33,001 nt of DNA from DATIJJ01 sp035478255 (GTDB lineage: Bacteria; Pseudomonadota; Gammaproteobacteria; DSM-16500): NCBI GenBank assembly GCA_035478255.1, contig DATIJV010000096.1, forward strand, positions 1-33,001. The letters run 5' to 3'. Below, piece after piece: positions 1-7,248 of this stretch; the stretch's first letter is position 1; each line of letters opens with the position of its first letter. A program made the translations under genes and the position numbers. The notes under the pieces were generated by a model. It saw nothing but the letters and a program-made list of their open reading frames with translations. It was not told the origin of the DNA and searched no databases.

Positions 1-6
1 CCTGGA

Positions 7-36
7 TTGCTTCGCCGAAAAGCACGGCTCGCAATG
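7..36. repeat. Short palindromic repeat, ATTGC...GCAAT type
   Basis: An imperfect hairpin in which ATTGC pairs with GCAAT and an inner GCCG pairs with CGGC around a GAAAAGCA loop. It abuts the upstream side of def and may run past the window edge. Short palindromes of this kind are common interspersed repeats in bacterial genomes. Only one copy is seen here, so repeat status is inferred from its form. Confidence 0.4.
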
Positions 37-66
37 ACGAGTTTCAATTTATGAGAAAAAAGCAAA

Positions 67-567
67 ATGGCACTTTTAAAAGTCGTGTTTCACCCGCATC
101 CGGTTTTAGCTAAAATTGCAGAACCTGTCACTGTGTTTGATGAAACACTTAAAAATTTTATTCAAGATATGTATGAGACCATGTATAAAGAAAATGGTGT
201 AGGTCTTGCTGCACCTCAAGTCGCTATTTCAAAACGTCTGGCTGTGATTGATGTGTCAGATGAACGTAATCAACCTTTTGTGATCATTAATCCAGAAATT
301 ATTGAGAAACAGGGCGAAGAACTCATGGAAGCAGGATGTTTATCTGTGCCGTATACGTATGATAAAGTTCCGCGGGCGACGAAAGTTACAGTTCGCGCGC
401 AGGATGAAACCGGGAAATTTTTTGAAATTGAGGGCGAGGGTTTACTGGCCCATTGTTTACAGCATGAAATTGATCACTTGAATGGTAAACTTTATATTGA
501 TTATTTGTCGCCGTTAAAAAAGCAAAGATTGATTAAGAAAATGGAAAAGAATTTGAAACGAGTGTGA
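67..567 (+). CDS. def: Peptide deformylase
   Basis: Removes the formyl group from the initiator methionine of nascent proteins in the cytosol. All three family motifs are present in this 166-residue protein: GVGLAAPQ (residues 44-51), the GCLS motif with metal-ligand Cys91, and HEIDH (133-137) with metal ligands His133 and His137 and catalytic Glu134. Length is normal for the family. The usual partner fmt is not seen downstream, where a hairpin repeat and an unrelated gene follow; it could lie elsewhere. No clear ribosome binding site separates it from the repeat at the window start, so its promoter probably lies upstream of the window. The identification is secure. Confidence 0.97.
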   Translation: MALLKVVFHPHPVLAKIAEPVTVFDETLKNFIQDMYETMYKENGVGLAAPQVAISKRLAVIDVSDERNQPFVIINPEIIEKQGEELMEAGCLSVPYTYDKVPRATKVTVRAQDETGKFFEIEGEGLLAHCLQHEIDHLNGKLYIDYLSPLKKQRLIKKMEKNLKRV

Positions 568-602
568 AAAATAACTGTCACCGAGTACTTATCATTTGGT
601 GG

Positions 603-668
603 ATCCCGGACATTAACTCACTCTAAATTCGCGAAAAGCGCGAATTAAGAGTGAGTAAATTCCGGGAT
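603..668. repeat. Family B hairpin repeat, copy 1
   Basis: A 66-bp imperfect palindrome running from ATCCCGGAC to TTCCGGGAT with a GAAAA loop between CGC and GCG. It is followed by a conserved 26-base flank ending GGGGCTGAGCTATTAC (to 694), which is also found after the copies ending at 15404 and 29178. It occupies most of the gap after def and could help end def transcription, although there is no T-run. Confidence 0.85.
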
Positions 669-825
669 GACAACCAATGGGGCTGAGCTATTACGTACCA
701 TACTGACGTTTTCTACTGTCATGCCTCTGATCTGTTACCCGCACAACATCACAACCCACCCCCCAAAGAGCTCTCTACTGCTTAAACCCAATCTCCAATA
801 AAAATCAATTTTTTTTCATATTGTT

Positions 826-853
826 TTGAAATTGACCAATTTTGGTGTATAAT
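826..853 (+). promoter_or_regulatory. Sigma-70-type promoter of the 402-residue gene
   Basis: TTGAAA (826-831), a 16-bp spacer and a perfect TATAAT (848-853). The start codon lies about 80 bases downstream. Just after the -10 box, CTTAATATT (865-873) resembles one half-site of the Legionella/Coxiella PmrA box, but a good second half-site is missing. The rest of the 568-932 gap holds only the family B repeat and AT-rich sequence. Confidence 0.6.
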
Positions 854-932
854 ACAAGTACTAAACTTAATATTATGATCTAATTATTTATAATAATTCA
901 AATAGTTAAAAAAACAAAACGAGGAGAAAACA

Positions 933-2141
933 ATGGGACCAAGATTTATTGAATTCCTGGAATCAAAAGATTCAGATGCTTTTGTCCAATCAGTTCGAGA
1001 GCACTTTGCGCTCGCAGAAGGCAGGGAGAGGAGCGAGAGTAAAGTTAGCAAGACAACTCTTGATCGATATAGTGATTTCATCGATCAGATTAAATCGCCG
1101 ATTGAAATACCTCATTTACAAGCACACACAGACCAATACTTAACCCTGATTTTGAGCATTCCAGCACTTCGGCAAGACGCTGCCACAGGCGAACTTTTAT
1201 TCCGCCCCGCAGATCAAAAGAAAGTGCAAGATTTTATAGCTCAGTTAATAGAATCTGCATATGATGAACTCTTAGATGATCAGGGAAACCTTCATGAAAC
1301 GATCATTTCAAAATTTGGGCTCACTCTCGAACAAGAGCAGAAAAATGTATCACAAGGTCAAATGAAATATAAAGATGCCTTGATAGATGGCTTTACGCAT
1401 TTTATTGTTCGGAAGTTCTCGGATACAACAATGACCTATCTTCTTAATGACGTTCCTAAAAATAAACAAGAGCATTGTATGGGAGTTAAAACCGCTATCG
1501 ATCAACATATTCAGACGAATTTAAAAAATCCCAAATTTATTACAGAAGTTATTCAGTATATCGAAAACAAGCGCAAGTTATTAAGCCTATGCCCTAATGT
1601 TTTTGCATCAAACTCGCCTTTAGTAACAAAGGCTCTCGCAGACTACAAACTGTGTCAGATGAGTTTAACAGAATATTCCAAAGATTTAGTAAAGAAACAT
1701 TTAGATGATATCCTAACTGCTGTTTCAAATCTTCAAACAACATACCAAACTGCATTTGAAAAATATTATAAGGCTTCCGACGGAACTAATAAAACTTTTA
1801 AGAAAGACGTATTCGAGCTTTCCAAGGATATATCAAACTTAATCGAAGCGATCGGAACTGATGAACACATTAATTTTAGCCTTTTGAATGGTGATAACAA
1901 TAAGAGTGACATACATAAACTTACGACAGCTATCGTTAAAGCAAAAAATGCTATAGTGGAAGACAGAGTAATTAATTTTTTTCGATCTATGGACGCAAAT
2001 ATTACACAATGTGAAGATAGCCTGAAATCATTACAACAGGCTATTAAATTATGCGAGCACATGCATCGTACGAGTCCTCTATCTATACATACCTCCACAG
2101 ATGATAGTTCAAAGATAGTTCACTGGAATGACATACGTTAA
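933..2141 (+). CDS. Unrecognised helical protein, possible secreted effector
   Basis: I do not recognise this 402-residue protein. It is hydrophilic and looks largely alpha-helical throughout, with no signal peptide, no transmembrane segment and no enzyme motif I can name. Translation should start at 933, because GAGGAG (921-926) lies six bases upstream. It is a single-gene unit with its own promoter, lies convergent to rnhB, and is flanked by repeats on both sides. Isolated, lineage-specific helical proteins of this kind are common among type IV secretion effectors of Legionellales, but its C-terminus lacks an obvious Glu-rich signal. The effector idea is therefore only a hypothesis. Confidence 0.8.
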   Translation: MGPRFIEFLESKDSDAFVQSVREHFALAEGRERSESKVSKTTLDRYSDFIDQIKSPIEIPHLQAHTDQYLTLILSIPALRQDAATGELLFRPADQKKVQDFIAQLIESAYDELLDDQGNLHETIISKFGLTLEQEQKNVSQGQMKYKDALIDGFTHFIVRKFSDTTMTYLLNDVPKNKQEHCMGVKTAIDQHIQTNLKNPKFITEVIQYIENKRKLLSLCPNVFASNSPLVTKALADYKLCQMSLTEYSKDLVKKHLDDILTAVSNLQTTYQTAFEKYYKASDGTNKTFKKDVFELSKDISNLIEAIGTDEHINFSLLNGDNNKSDIHKLTTAIVKAKNAIVEDRVINFFRSMDANITQCEDSLKSLQQAIKLCEHMHRTSPLSIHTSTDDSSKIVHWNDIR

Positions 2142-2146
2142 ACATA

Positions 2147-2196
2147 CATAAATGGGTGGTGGGCCGGCTGAAAATCGTCTTTGCTTCACCCTACAT
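2147..2196. repeat. Family C short hairpin repeat, copy 1
   Basis: Begins CATAAATGGGTGGTGGGC and ends CACCCTACAT, giving an imperfect hairpin between the GGGTGG and CCACCC-type arms. Close copies occur at 12513-12562 and, inverted, at 32971-33001. It lies between the convergent ends of the helical-protein gene and rnhB. This copy has diverged most (TTCACC instead of CCCACC). Confidence 0.65.
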
Positions 2197-2199
2197 CTA

Positions 2200-2766
2200 C
2201 TACTCATTAAACTCCGCCACCGGCGCAAACGATTTCCGATGAATTTCACACGGCCCATGTTTTTGCAAAGCCGCCACATGCATTTTTGTCGGATATCCTT
2301 TGTGCTGCGCAAAACCATACTGAGGAAATCGCAAATCCCATTCCCGCATTTCCCGATCTCGCACTACTTTCGCCACAATCGATGCTGCACTAATCACAGG
2401 TTCCGTTTCATCCCCGCGAACAATAGCTTTGCTTTTGCATAACAATTCTGGGCAACGATTTCCATCAATCAGTGCAAGTTGGGGGGCAATCGCCAAATTC
2501 AGGACTGCCCGTCTCATCGCTAACAAAGATGCTTCTAAAATATTAATCCGATCGATCTCTTCCACTTCTGCCCGCCCAACCCCAACTGCCAGTGCATGTG
2601 CATCAATCTCAGCAAATAATTCTTCTCTCTTTTTTTCTGTCAACTGCTTGGAATCCATCAACCCTGAAATGATCCAATTGGGTGACAATATCACCGCCGC
2701 TGCAATCACCGGCCCCGCCAAAGGCCCTCTGCCCGCTTCATCCACCCCCGCAATTAAAAAATCCAT
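2200..2766 (-). CDS. rnhB: Ribonuclease HII
   Basis: Cleaves the RNA strand of RNA-DNA hybrids and removes single ribonucleotides from DNA. The N-terminal signature GVDEAGRGPLAGP carries the first two acidic catalytic residues (Asp9, Glu10). A further acidic site is in LALIDGN, and SAASIVAKVVRD is also typical of RNase HII. At 188 residues it is slightly short but complete. It is the last gene of the lpxD-fabZ-lpxA-lpxB-rnhB run, starting 24 bases after the lpxB stop, the usual position in many gammaproteobacteria. Confidence 0.96.
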   Translation of the reverse strand: MDFLIAGVDEAGRGPLAGPVIAAAVILSPNWIISGLMDSKQLTEKKREELFAEIDAHALAVGVGRAEVEEIDRINILEASLLAMRRAVLNLAIAPQLALIDGNRCPELLCKSKAIVRGDETEPVISAASIVAKVVRDREMREWDLRFPQYGFAQHKGYPTKMHVAALQKHGPCEIHRKSFAPVAEFNE

Positions 2767-2790
2767 TTTTTGTCCTTTTATTAATAATAG

Positions 2791-3936
2791 TTAAAAACTG
2801 TTGATCAAACTCAAAACCGCTTTCGCAGCTTGTTGGCTTGCATGACATCGCAAGACTTGATGAAGTTCTAAAAATTTCTTTTCCAATACGATAACTTTTT
2901 CGGGATGATCAAGATAATCCAATAAAGCTTCGCTCATGTTTTCAGGTGTCGCTGTCTCTTGGATAAATTCAGGCACGAGTTTTTCATTGGCCAATAAATT
3001 GGGAATACCAATAAATTTTAACTTCACTAAATGTTTCGCGAGCTGGTAAGTCAAATTCGCCATGCGGTATGCAATCACCATCGGGCGTTTGTATAACATG
3101 GTTTCCAGTGTCGCGGTCCCTGAAGTCACGAGCACGACGTCGGCAGCTTCCATGACAGCGTGTGATTCATCTTGAAAAAATGTTAATGGCAAATCCTGAA
3201 AATGCGATTGATAAATAATGTGTAATTCTTCGTAACGTTTTTTGTTCGCTGCGTTTGTAATAAATTTTATGTGCGGGCGTTTTTTATAACATTGATATGC
3301 AGTTCTAAAAAATCGTTCTGCTAAAAATTTTATTTCATTAAAACGGCTGCCAGGCAAGAGTGCAATATAAATCGCATCTGGATCAAGATTCAGTTTTTTT
3401 CGCGCGGCCAGTTTATCATTTTGTAAGGGAATTAAATCAGCTAAAGGATGGCCGACAAATTGCACGGGTACGTTGTGTTTTTTATAAAAATCCGCTTCAA
3501 ATGGGAAAAGTGTTAAAACGAGATCAGTCGCTTTGGCAATTTTGAAAATACGTTTTTGACGCCATGCCCAAACAGAAGGACTGACGTAATGTATGACTGG
3601 AATATTTTGCTGGCGTAATTTTAATTCGAGTCCTAAATTAAAATCGGGAGAGTCAATTCCAATAAATACATCAGGGCGATTTTGTAAAAAATAATGATAT
3701 ACGTGCTGGCGAATGCGGAATAGTTCAGGGAGACGGAAAAGAGGTTCGACTAATCCCATGACGGACAAGCGTTCCATGTCGTGTAAGCTTTGGCAGCCGG
3801 CAGAAATCATTTGCGGGCCACCGATGCCGGTGAAGGCAAATTGAGGTTGCTGGGTGTGAAGTGCTTTGATTAAATTGGCACCGAGGATATCACCGGAAGG
3901 TTCGCCTGCGAGAATGCCAATGGTTTTGGGATGCAT
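2791..3936 (-). CDS. lpxB: Lipid-A-disaccharide synthase
   Basis: Glycosyltransferase (GT19 family) that condenses UDP-2,3-diacylglucosamine with lipid X to form the lipid A disaccharide at the inner-membrane surface. Recognisable family segments are GILAGEPSGDILGANL at the N-terminus, GIDSPDFNL, HYVSPSVWAWRQKR, LLPGSR and VTSGTATLE. I place the start at 3936 (MHPKTIG), giving 381 residues, the usual length. The open frame continues upstream to 3987, but that part is encoded by the GA/CT-rich repeat and is not expected to be translated. It is separated from lpxA by that repeat. Confidence 0.96.
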   Translation of the reverse strand: MHPKTIGILAGEPSGDILGANLIKALHTQQPQFAFTGIGGPQMISAGCQSLHDMERLSVMGLVEPLFRLPELFRIRQHVYHYFLQNRPDVFIGIDSPDFNLGLELKLRQQNIPVIHYVSPSVWAWRQKRIFKIAKATDLVLTLFPFEADFYKKHNVPVQFVGHPLADLIPLQNDKLAARKKLNLDPDAIYIALLPGSRFNEIKFLAERFFRTAYQCYKKRPHIKFITNAANKKRYEELHIIYQSHFQDLPLTFFQDESHAVMEAADVVLVTSGTATLETMLYKRPMVIAYRMANLTYQLAKHLVKLKFIGIPNLLANEKLVPEFIQETATPENMSEALLDYLDHPEKVIVLEKKFLELHQVLRCHASQQAAKAVLSLINSF

Positions 3937-3949
3937 GATGTTTTTTCTA

Positions 3950-4104
3950 CCTCCTTCCCCTTTCCCCTTCCTCCAAGCGAAAAGCACGCTTGGAGGAAGG
4001 GGGACGCTCTAATCAAATACATCAATCAAGTCCATCTGTATCAAAGCGTTCCCATTCCTCTAAATAAAAAGCACGCTTGGAGTTCGGTAAAAGAGGAGGA
4101 GGTA
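3950..4104. repeat. Family A long inverted repeat, copy 1
   Basis: The left half is CT-rich, then forms a hairpin whose stem pairs CCTCCAAGC with GCTTGGAGG. The right half is a degraded inverse ending in a GAGGAGGAGG run. It is homologous to 12598-12735 and 28855-28990. It fills the gap between lpxA and lpxB, splitting genes that are otherwise tightly packed, and it creates a false N-terminal extension on the lpxB frame. Confidence 0.8.
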
Positions 4105-4108
4105 TAAA

Positions 4109-4879
4109 CTATCGAACCAACCCTCGCTCCGACGCATTAATAAAATCAATAAACAATTGCACTTCCTGGCACGTCAGCAGCATTTCATTTAATTGCTCTA
4201 ATGCTTGTTTAATCGTTAAACCCTGCCGATAAATCACTTTATATGCGCGGCGCAAAGCTAACATCGTTTCTGCAGAAAACCCACGCCGCCGCATGCCTAC
4301 GATATTCAACCCAAAAGGTTTCGCATAATAACCCGACACTTTCACAAAAGGCGGAACGTCTTTATCAATCATTGAACCCATAGAAGCAAAACTGTGCGCG
4401 CCGACTCGACACGATTGCGAAGCGCCGGAAAAACCGCTCATGACCACAAAATCTTCTACAATCACATGGCCCGCCAATGATGCATTGTTCGCAAAAATCG
4501 TGTTGTTTCCCACAAGACAATCATGCGCGATATGCACATACGCCATAAATAAATTTTCATTTCCAATGCGCGTTACGCCTTTGTCTTGCGCCGTGCCGCG
4601 ATTGAATGTACAAAATTCGCGAATCACATTGCAATCGCCAATTTCCAGATAAGTTTTTTCACCCTGGAATTTTTTATCTTGCGGATCTTCACCCACTGAC
4701 GCAAATTGATAAATCTTGTTGTTTTTGCCTATGCGCGTTGAAGTTCTGATCACAACATGAGAACCAATCCATGTACCTTCGCCAATTTCAACATCGGGCC
4801 CAATAAACGTCCAAGGCCCAATTTCTACATTATCAGCAATTTTCGCTGTTGGATCGATAATAGCAGTTTGATGTATCAC
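4109..4879 (-). CDS. lpxA: UDP-N-acetylglucosamine acyltransferase
   Basis: Catalyses the first step of lipid A synthesis, transferring a 3-hydroxyacyl chain from acyl carrier protein to UDP-GlcNAc. The 256-residue protein begins MIHQTAIIDPTAKI and continues with left-handed beta-helix hexapeptide repeats such as VEIGPW and IGEGTW. It also carries the family segments FNRGTAQDKG, MAYVHIAHDC (with the catalytic His) and NNASLAGHV, and a helical C-terminal domain. It lies four bases after fabZ. Length and motifs are intact. Confidence 0.97.
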   Translation of the reverse strand: MIHQTAIIDPTAKIADNVEIGPWTFIGPDVEIGEGTWIGSHVVIRTSTRIGKNNKIYQFASVGEDPQDKKFQGEKTYLEIGDCNVIREFCTFNRGTAQDKGVTRIGNENLFMAYVHIAHDCLVGNNTIFANNASLAGHVIVEDFVVMSGFSGASQSCRVGAHSFASMGSMIDKDVPPFVKVSGYYAKPFGLNIVGMRRRGFSAETMLALRRAYKVIYRQGLTIKQALEQLNEMLLTCQEVQLFIDFINASERGLVR

Positions 4880-4883
4880 AGCA

Positions 4884-5333
4884 TTAACCTCGTTGTGCGC
4901 TAATCAATTCAGCCGCGCAAGCCAGCTCATCGCCAACGTAAGCTGCACCTTCCAGCTTCCAGATGCCTTTTTTCGCACGAAGCAGTTTTGCTTCTAAGCG
5001 AAGCTGATCGCCAGGCTCTACCACACGACGAAATCTTGCATTATCAATTCCGGCAAATAAATATAACGTCCCGTCTTTTGGCAAAGTATTAGTAGACTTA
5101 TAAGCAAGGACACCGGCTGCCTGCGCTAAAGCTTCAAGAATAAGTACACCCGGCATGACAGGGATTCCTGGGAAATGTCCTACAAAAAACGGTTCGTTTA
5201 TTGTCACATTTTTTAATGCGACAATCGATTCGCCTAATTTGATCTCGAGAATACGGTCAATCAAAAGAAAAGGAGATCGATGCGGTAAATATTTTAATAT
5301 TTCGTGAATGTCCATTACACCTTTCATACTCAT
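4884..5333 (-). CDS. fabZ: 3-hydroxyacyl-ACP dehydratase
   Basis: Hot-dog-fold dehydratase of fatty acid elongation. It shares the 3-hydroxyacyl-ACP pool with LpxA and LpxD, which explains its place between them. The signature LPHRSPFLLIDRI is followed by GHFPGIPVMPGVLILEALAQ, containing the catalytic His and Glu. The first ATG overlaps the lpxD stop as ATGA. An inner ATG at 5315 (MDIHEIL) has a better ribosome binding site (AAAGGTG) and could be the true start, shortening the protein from 149 to 143 residues. Confidence 0.96.
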   Translation of the reverse strand: MSMKGVMDIHEILKYLPHRSPFLLIDRILEIKLGESIVALKNVTINEPFFVGHFPGIPVMPGVLILEALAQAAGVLAYKSTNTLPKDGTLYLFAGIDNARFRRVVEPGDQLRLEAKLLRAKKGIWKLEGAAYVGDELACAAELISAQRG

Positions 5334-6376
5334 GCGTTTTTTCTCTCTGTTAATTCTTTCAAAGCTTGCTCTAACTCTTTCACGCGGGCAAATAAAGTTT
5401 CCAGGCGATGAAAGCGCGCCGTATTTTTTCGTCGTTCGAGGTTAGTGACCAGTCCACCCAAGCCTGATGAATATATACCAGACTCGTGAATAGACTTGGA
5501 AACTTCTGTACCGCCTGTAATCACGACATTATCCGCAATGGTGATATGCCCGGCAAATCCTGTTTGACCGCCTACCAAACAATTACTGCCAATCACCGTA
5601 CTTCCCGAAATACCGACACAACCTGCAATCGCAGTGTTTTCGCCGATGCGAACATTGTGTCCAACCTGAATCAGGTTATCGAGCTTGGCTCCTTTTTCTA
5701 TGATCGTATCGTCAATAGCGCCGCGATCGATCGAACAGTTTGAACCTATCTCAACATGATCTTCAATAATCACACGCCCAAGCTGAGGCACTTTATGCCA
5801 TATGCCCTTGTGTTTGGCAATACCAAAGCCATCACTGCCAATGACTGTCCCGCTCGCGATGATGACGTGTTTACCTATTTTAATTTGATGATAAAGCGTA
5901 ATATTGGCGTCGAGACGAGAACCTTCACCAATTTCCGAAAAATCGCCGATAACACATCCGGCGCCGATTATAACATTAGCTGCAATGAGAACGTTATCAT
6001 TTATTGTACAATTTGCACCGATACTTGCAGTGGGATGGATTTGGCAGTTTTGGCCAATGCTTGCCGTGTGGTGGATTCCAGTTGGGAAGTGAGGCCGATT
6101 ATCAAAAAATGCGGCGATTTGAGTGTAAATGTAATAGGGATCGCGGCAGATTAAGGCATTCATCGGGCATTCGTCAGCGTCTTCTTTTAAGAGAATAACG
6201 GCGGAAGCTTTAGTCGTGGGTAAATGCTTTTTATATAGGGGGTTCATTAAAAAAGTAATTGCCCCAGGTTTGCCGTCCTGGATCGTGCAAACACCGGAAA
6301 TTGGGCAGTTAGGGTCGCCTTTAATTTCAACTTCCAGGCCTTGAGCAAGGTGGGACAGAGTGTATGTTTTGCTCAT
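5330..6376 (-). CDS. lpxD: UDP-3-O-(3-hydroxyacyl)glucosamine N-acyltransferase
   Basis: Adds the second acyl chain in lipid A synthesis. The 348-residue protein has the LpxD N-terminal uridine-binding domain (about residues 1-100), a long run of hexapeptide repeats forming a left-handed beta-helix (about 100-310), and a C-terminal helix rich in charged residues. The segments GSDGFGIA and LIQVGHNVRIGENTAIAG are characteristic. A purine-rich GAGAG lies before the start. It is cut off from skp by a 233-bp gap holding two hairpin repeats, so it may depend on a promoter there or on read-through. Confidence 0.96.
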   Translation of the reverse strand: MSKTYTLSHLAQGLEVEIKGDPNCPISGVCTIQDGKPGAITFLMNPLYKKHLPTTKASAVILLKEDADECPMNALICRDPYYIYTQIAAFFDNRPHFPTGIHHTASIGQNCQIHPTASIGANCTINDNVLIAANVIIGAGCVIGDFSEIGEGSRLDANITLYHQIKIGKHVIIASGTVIGSDGFGIAKHKGIWHKVPQLGRVIIEDHVEIGSNCSIDRGAIDDTIIEKGAKLDNLIQVGHNVRIGENTAIAGCVGISGSTVIGSNCLVGGQTGFAGHITIADNVVITGGTEVSKSIHESGIYSSGLGGLVTNLERRKNTARFHRLETLFARVKELEQALKELTERKNA

Positions 6377-6406
6377 TTCGTGATTAACTCTCTTGGGTTA
6401 TGCGTC

Positions 6407-6472
6407 ATCCCGGAATTTACTCACTCTTAATTCGCGCTTTTTGCGAATTTAGAGTGAGTTAATGTCCGGGAT
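6407..6472. repeat. Family B hairpin repeat, copy 2a
   Basis: A 66-bp palindrome in the opposite orientation to copy 1, beginning ATCCCGGAATTTACTC and ending GTCCGGGAT. It pairs head to head with the next copy, separated by a 19-base spacer containing AATGATAAGTGG, in the lpxD-skp gap. Confidence 0.85.
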
Positions 6473-6491
6473 CTACCCAAATGATAAGTGG

Positions 6492-6557
6492 ATCCCGGAC
6501 ATTAAGTAGCGCTAAATTCGCAAAGGGCGCGAATTAAGCGCTACTAAATTCCGGGAT
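6492..6557. repeat. Family B hairpin repeat, copy 2b
   Basis: Same outer arms as copy 1, but the middle stem is AGTAGCGCT pairing with AGCGCTACT instead of ACTCACTCT pairing with AGAGTGAGT. Both arms have changed together, so the stem is preserved. Confidence 0.85.
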
Positions 6558-6609
6558 GACAGAGCTGTTAAAAATTAACTTTACAGTGTACTAGTTAGCA
6601 GCTTACACG

Positions 6610-7146
6610 TTATTTATCAAACGCACTCGCTACTTGCTTGGTAATATCTGCGCTATCAGCAGCGTACACCACCGCTTGAGAATCTAATACCAGCATGTAA
6701 TTATTTTTCTTGGCAATGCCTGTAATAATTTCATTTAACTGGGTCAATACACCTTTCATGATTTTGTTTTGTTCTTTGCTCAAATCTTGCTGGAATGTAT
6801 TAGCATCTTTTGATAGAGATGTTTGATCATCCACAATTTTCTTTTGCATGTCATCTTTAGCTTTTTGAGCCATTGTCGTGGAATCTTTTTTGAATTTATC
6901 CACTTCATCCTGCAAAGATTTTTGCGCTGCAATCAATTTTTCCTGACGCCCTTTGAATTGGCCTTGCAGTTTTTTATTCAATTCAGCAATTTTAGGCGAT
7001 TGCTGGAAAATTTGCTGCACATTCACGACAGCAATAACAGGATTGCCCGCCATAGTAGTTGTAGCCGCAGGTGCAGCTTCAGCCGCGTAAGCTTGCGTAC
7101 CGCTAATCAATAAAACTGAACTTACCAATGCCAAAACTTTCTTCAT
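6610..7146 (-). CDS. skp: Periplasmic chaperone Skp (OmpH family)
   Basis: Periplasmic holdase that carries unfolded outer-membrane proteins to the BAM complex. The start at 7146 (MKKVLALVSS) is preferred over the longer frame because GGAGATAATT lies just upstream and it begins a clear signal peptide ending near AYAAEA. The mature part contains the OmpH core with PVIAVVNVQQIFQQSP, a long charged helical hairpin (about residues 60-130) and YMLVLDSQAVVY near the C-terminus, 178 residues in all. It lies directly downstream of bamA, its functional partner. Confidence 0.94.
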   Translation of the reverse strand: MKKVLALVSSVLLISGTQAYAAEAAPAATTTMAGNPVIAVVNVQQIFQQSPKIAELNKKLQGQFKGRQEKLIAAQKSLQDEVDKFKKDSTTMAQKAKDDMQKKIVDDQTSLSKDANTFQQDLSKEQNKIMKGVLTQLNEIITGIAKKNNYMLVLDSQAVVYAADSADITKQVASAFDK

Positions 7147-7248
7147 AATTATCTCCAATAAATTAAATTTCCTATAAAAATCAGTTGCCCTCAAACCCGA
7201 TAGTATACATCAACTGCGCGCTAGCGATATATACCTCTCACTAGAAGT

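Noticed and set aside
865..890. Full PmrA box upstream of the 402-residue gene
   Set aside because: Only one good half-site (CTTAATATT) is present and it lies downstream of the -10 box; kept only as a weak hint.
3937..3987. Longer lpxB start (MLFAWRKGKGEGG...)
   Set aside because: The extension is translated repeat sequence; MHPKTIG at 3936 fits LpxB family length.
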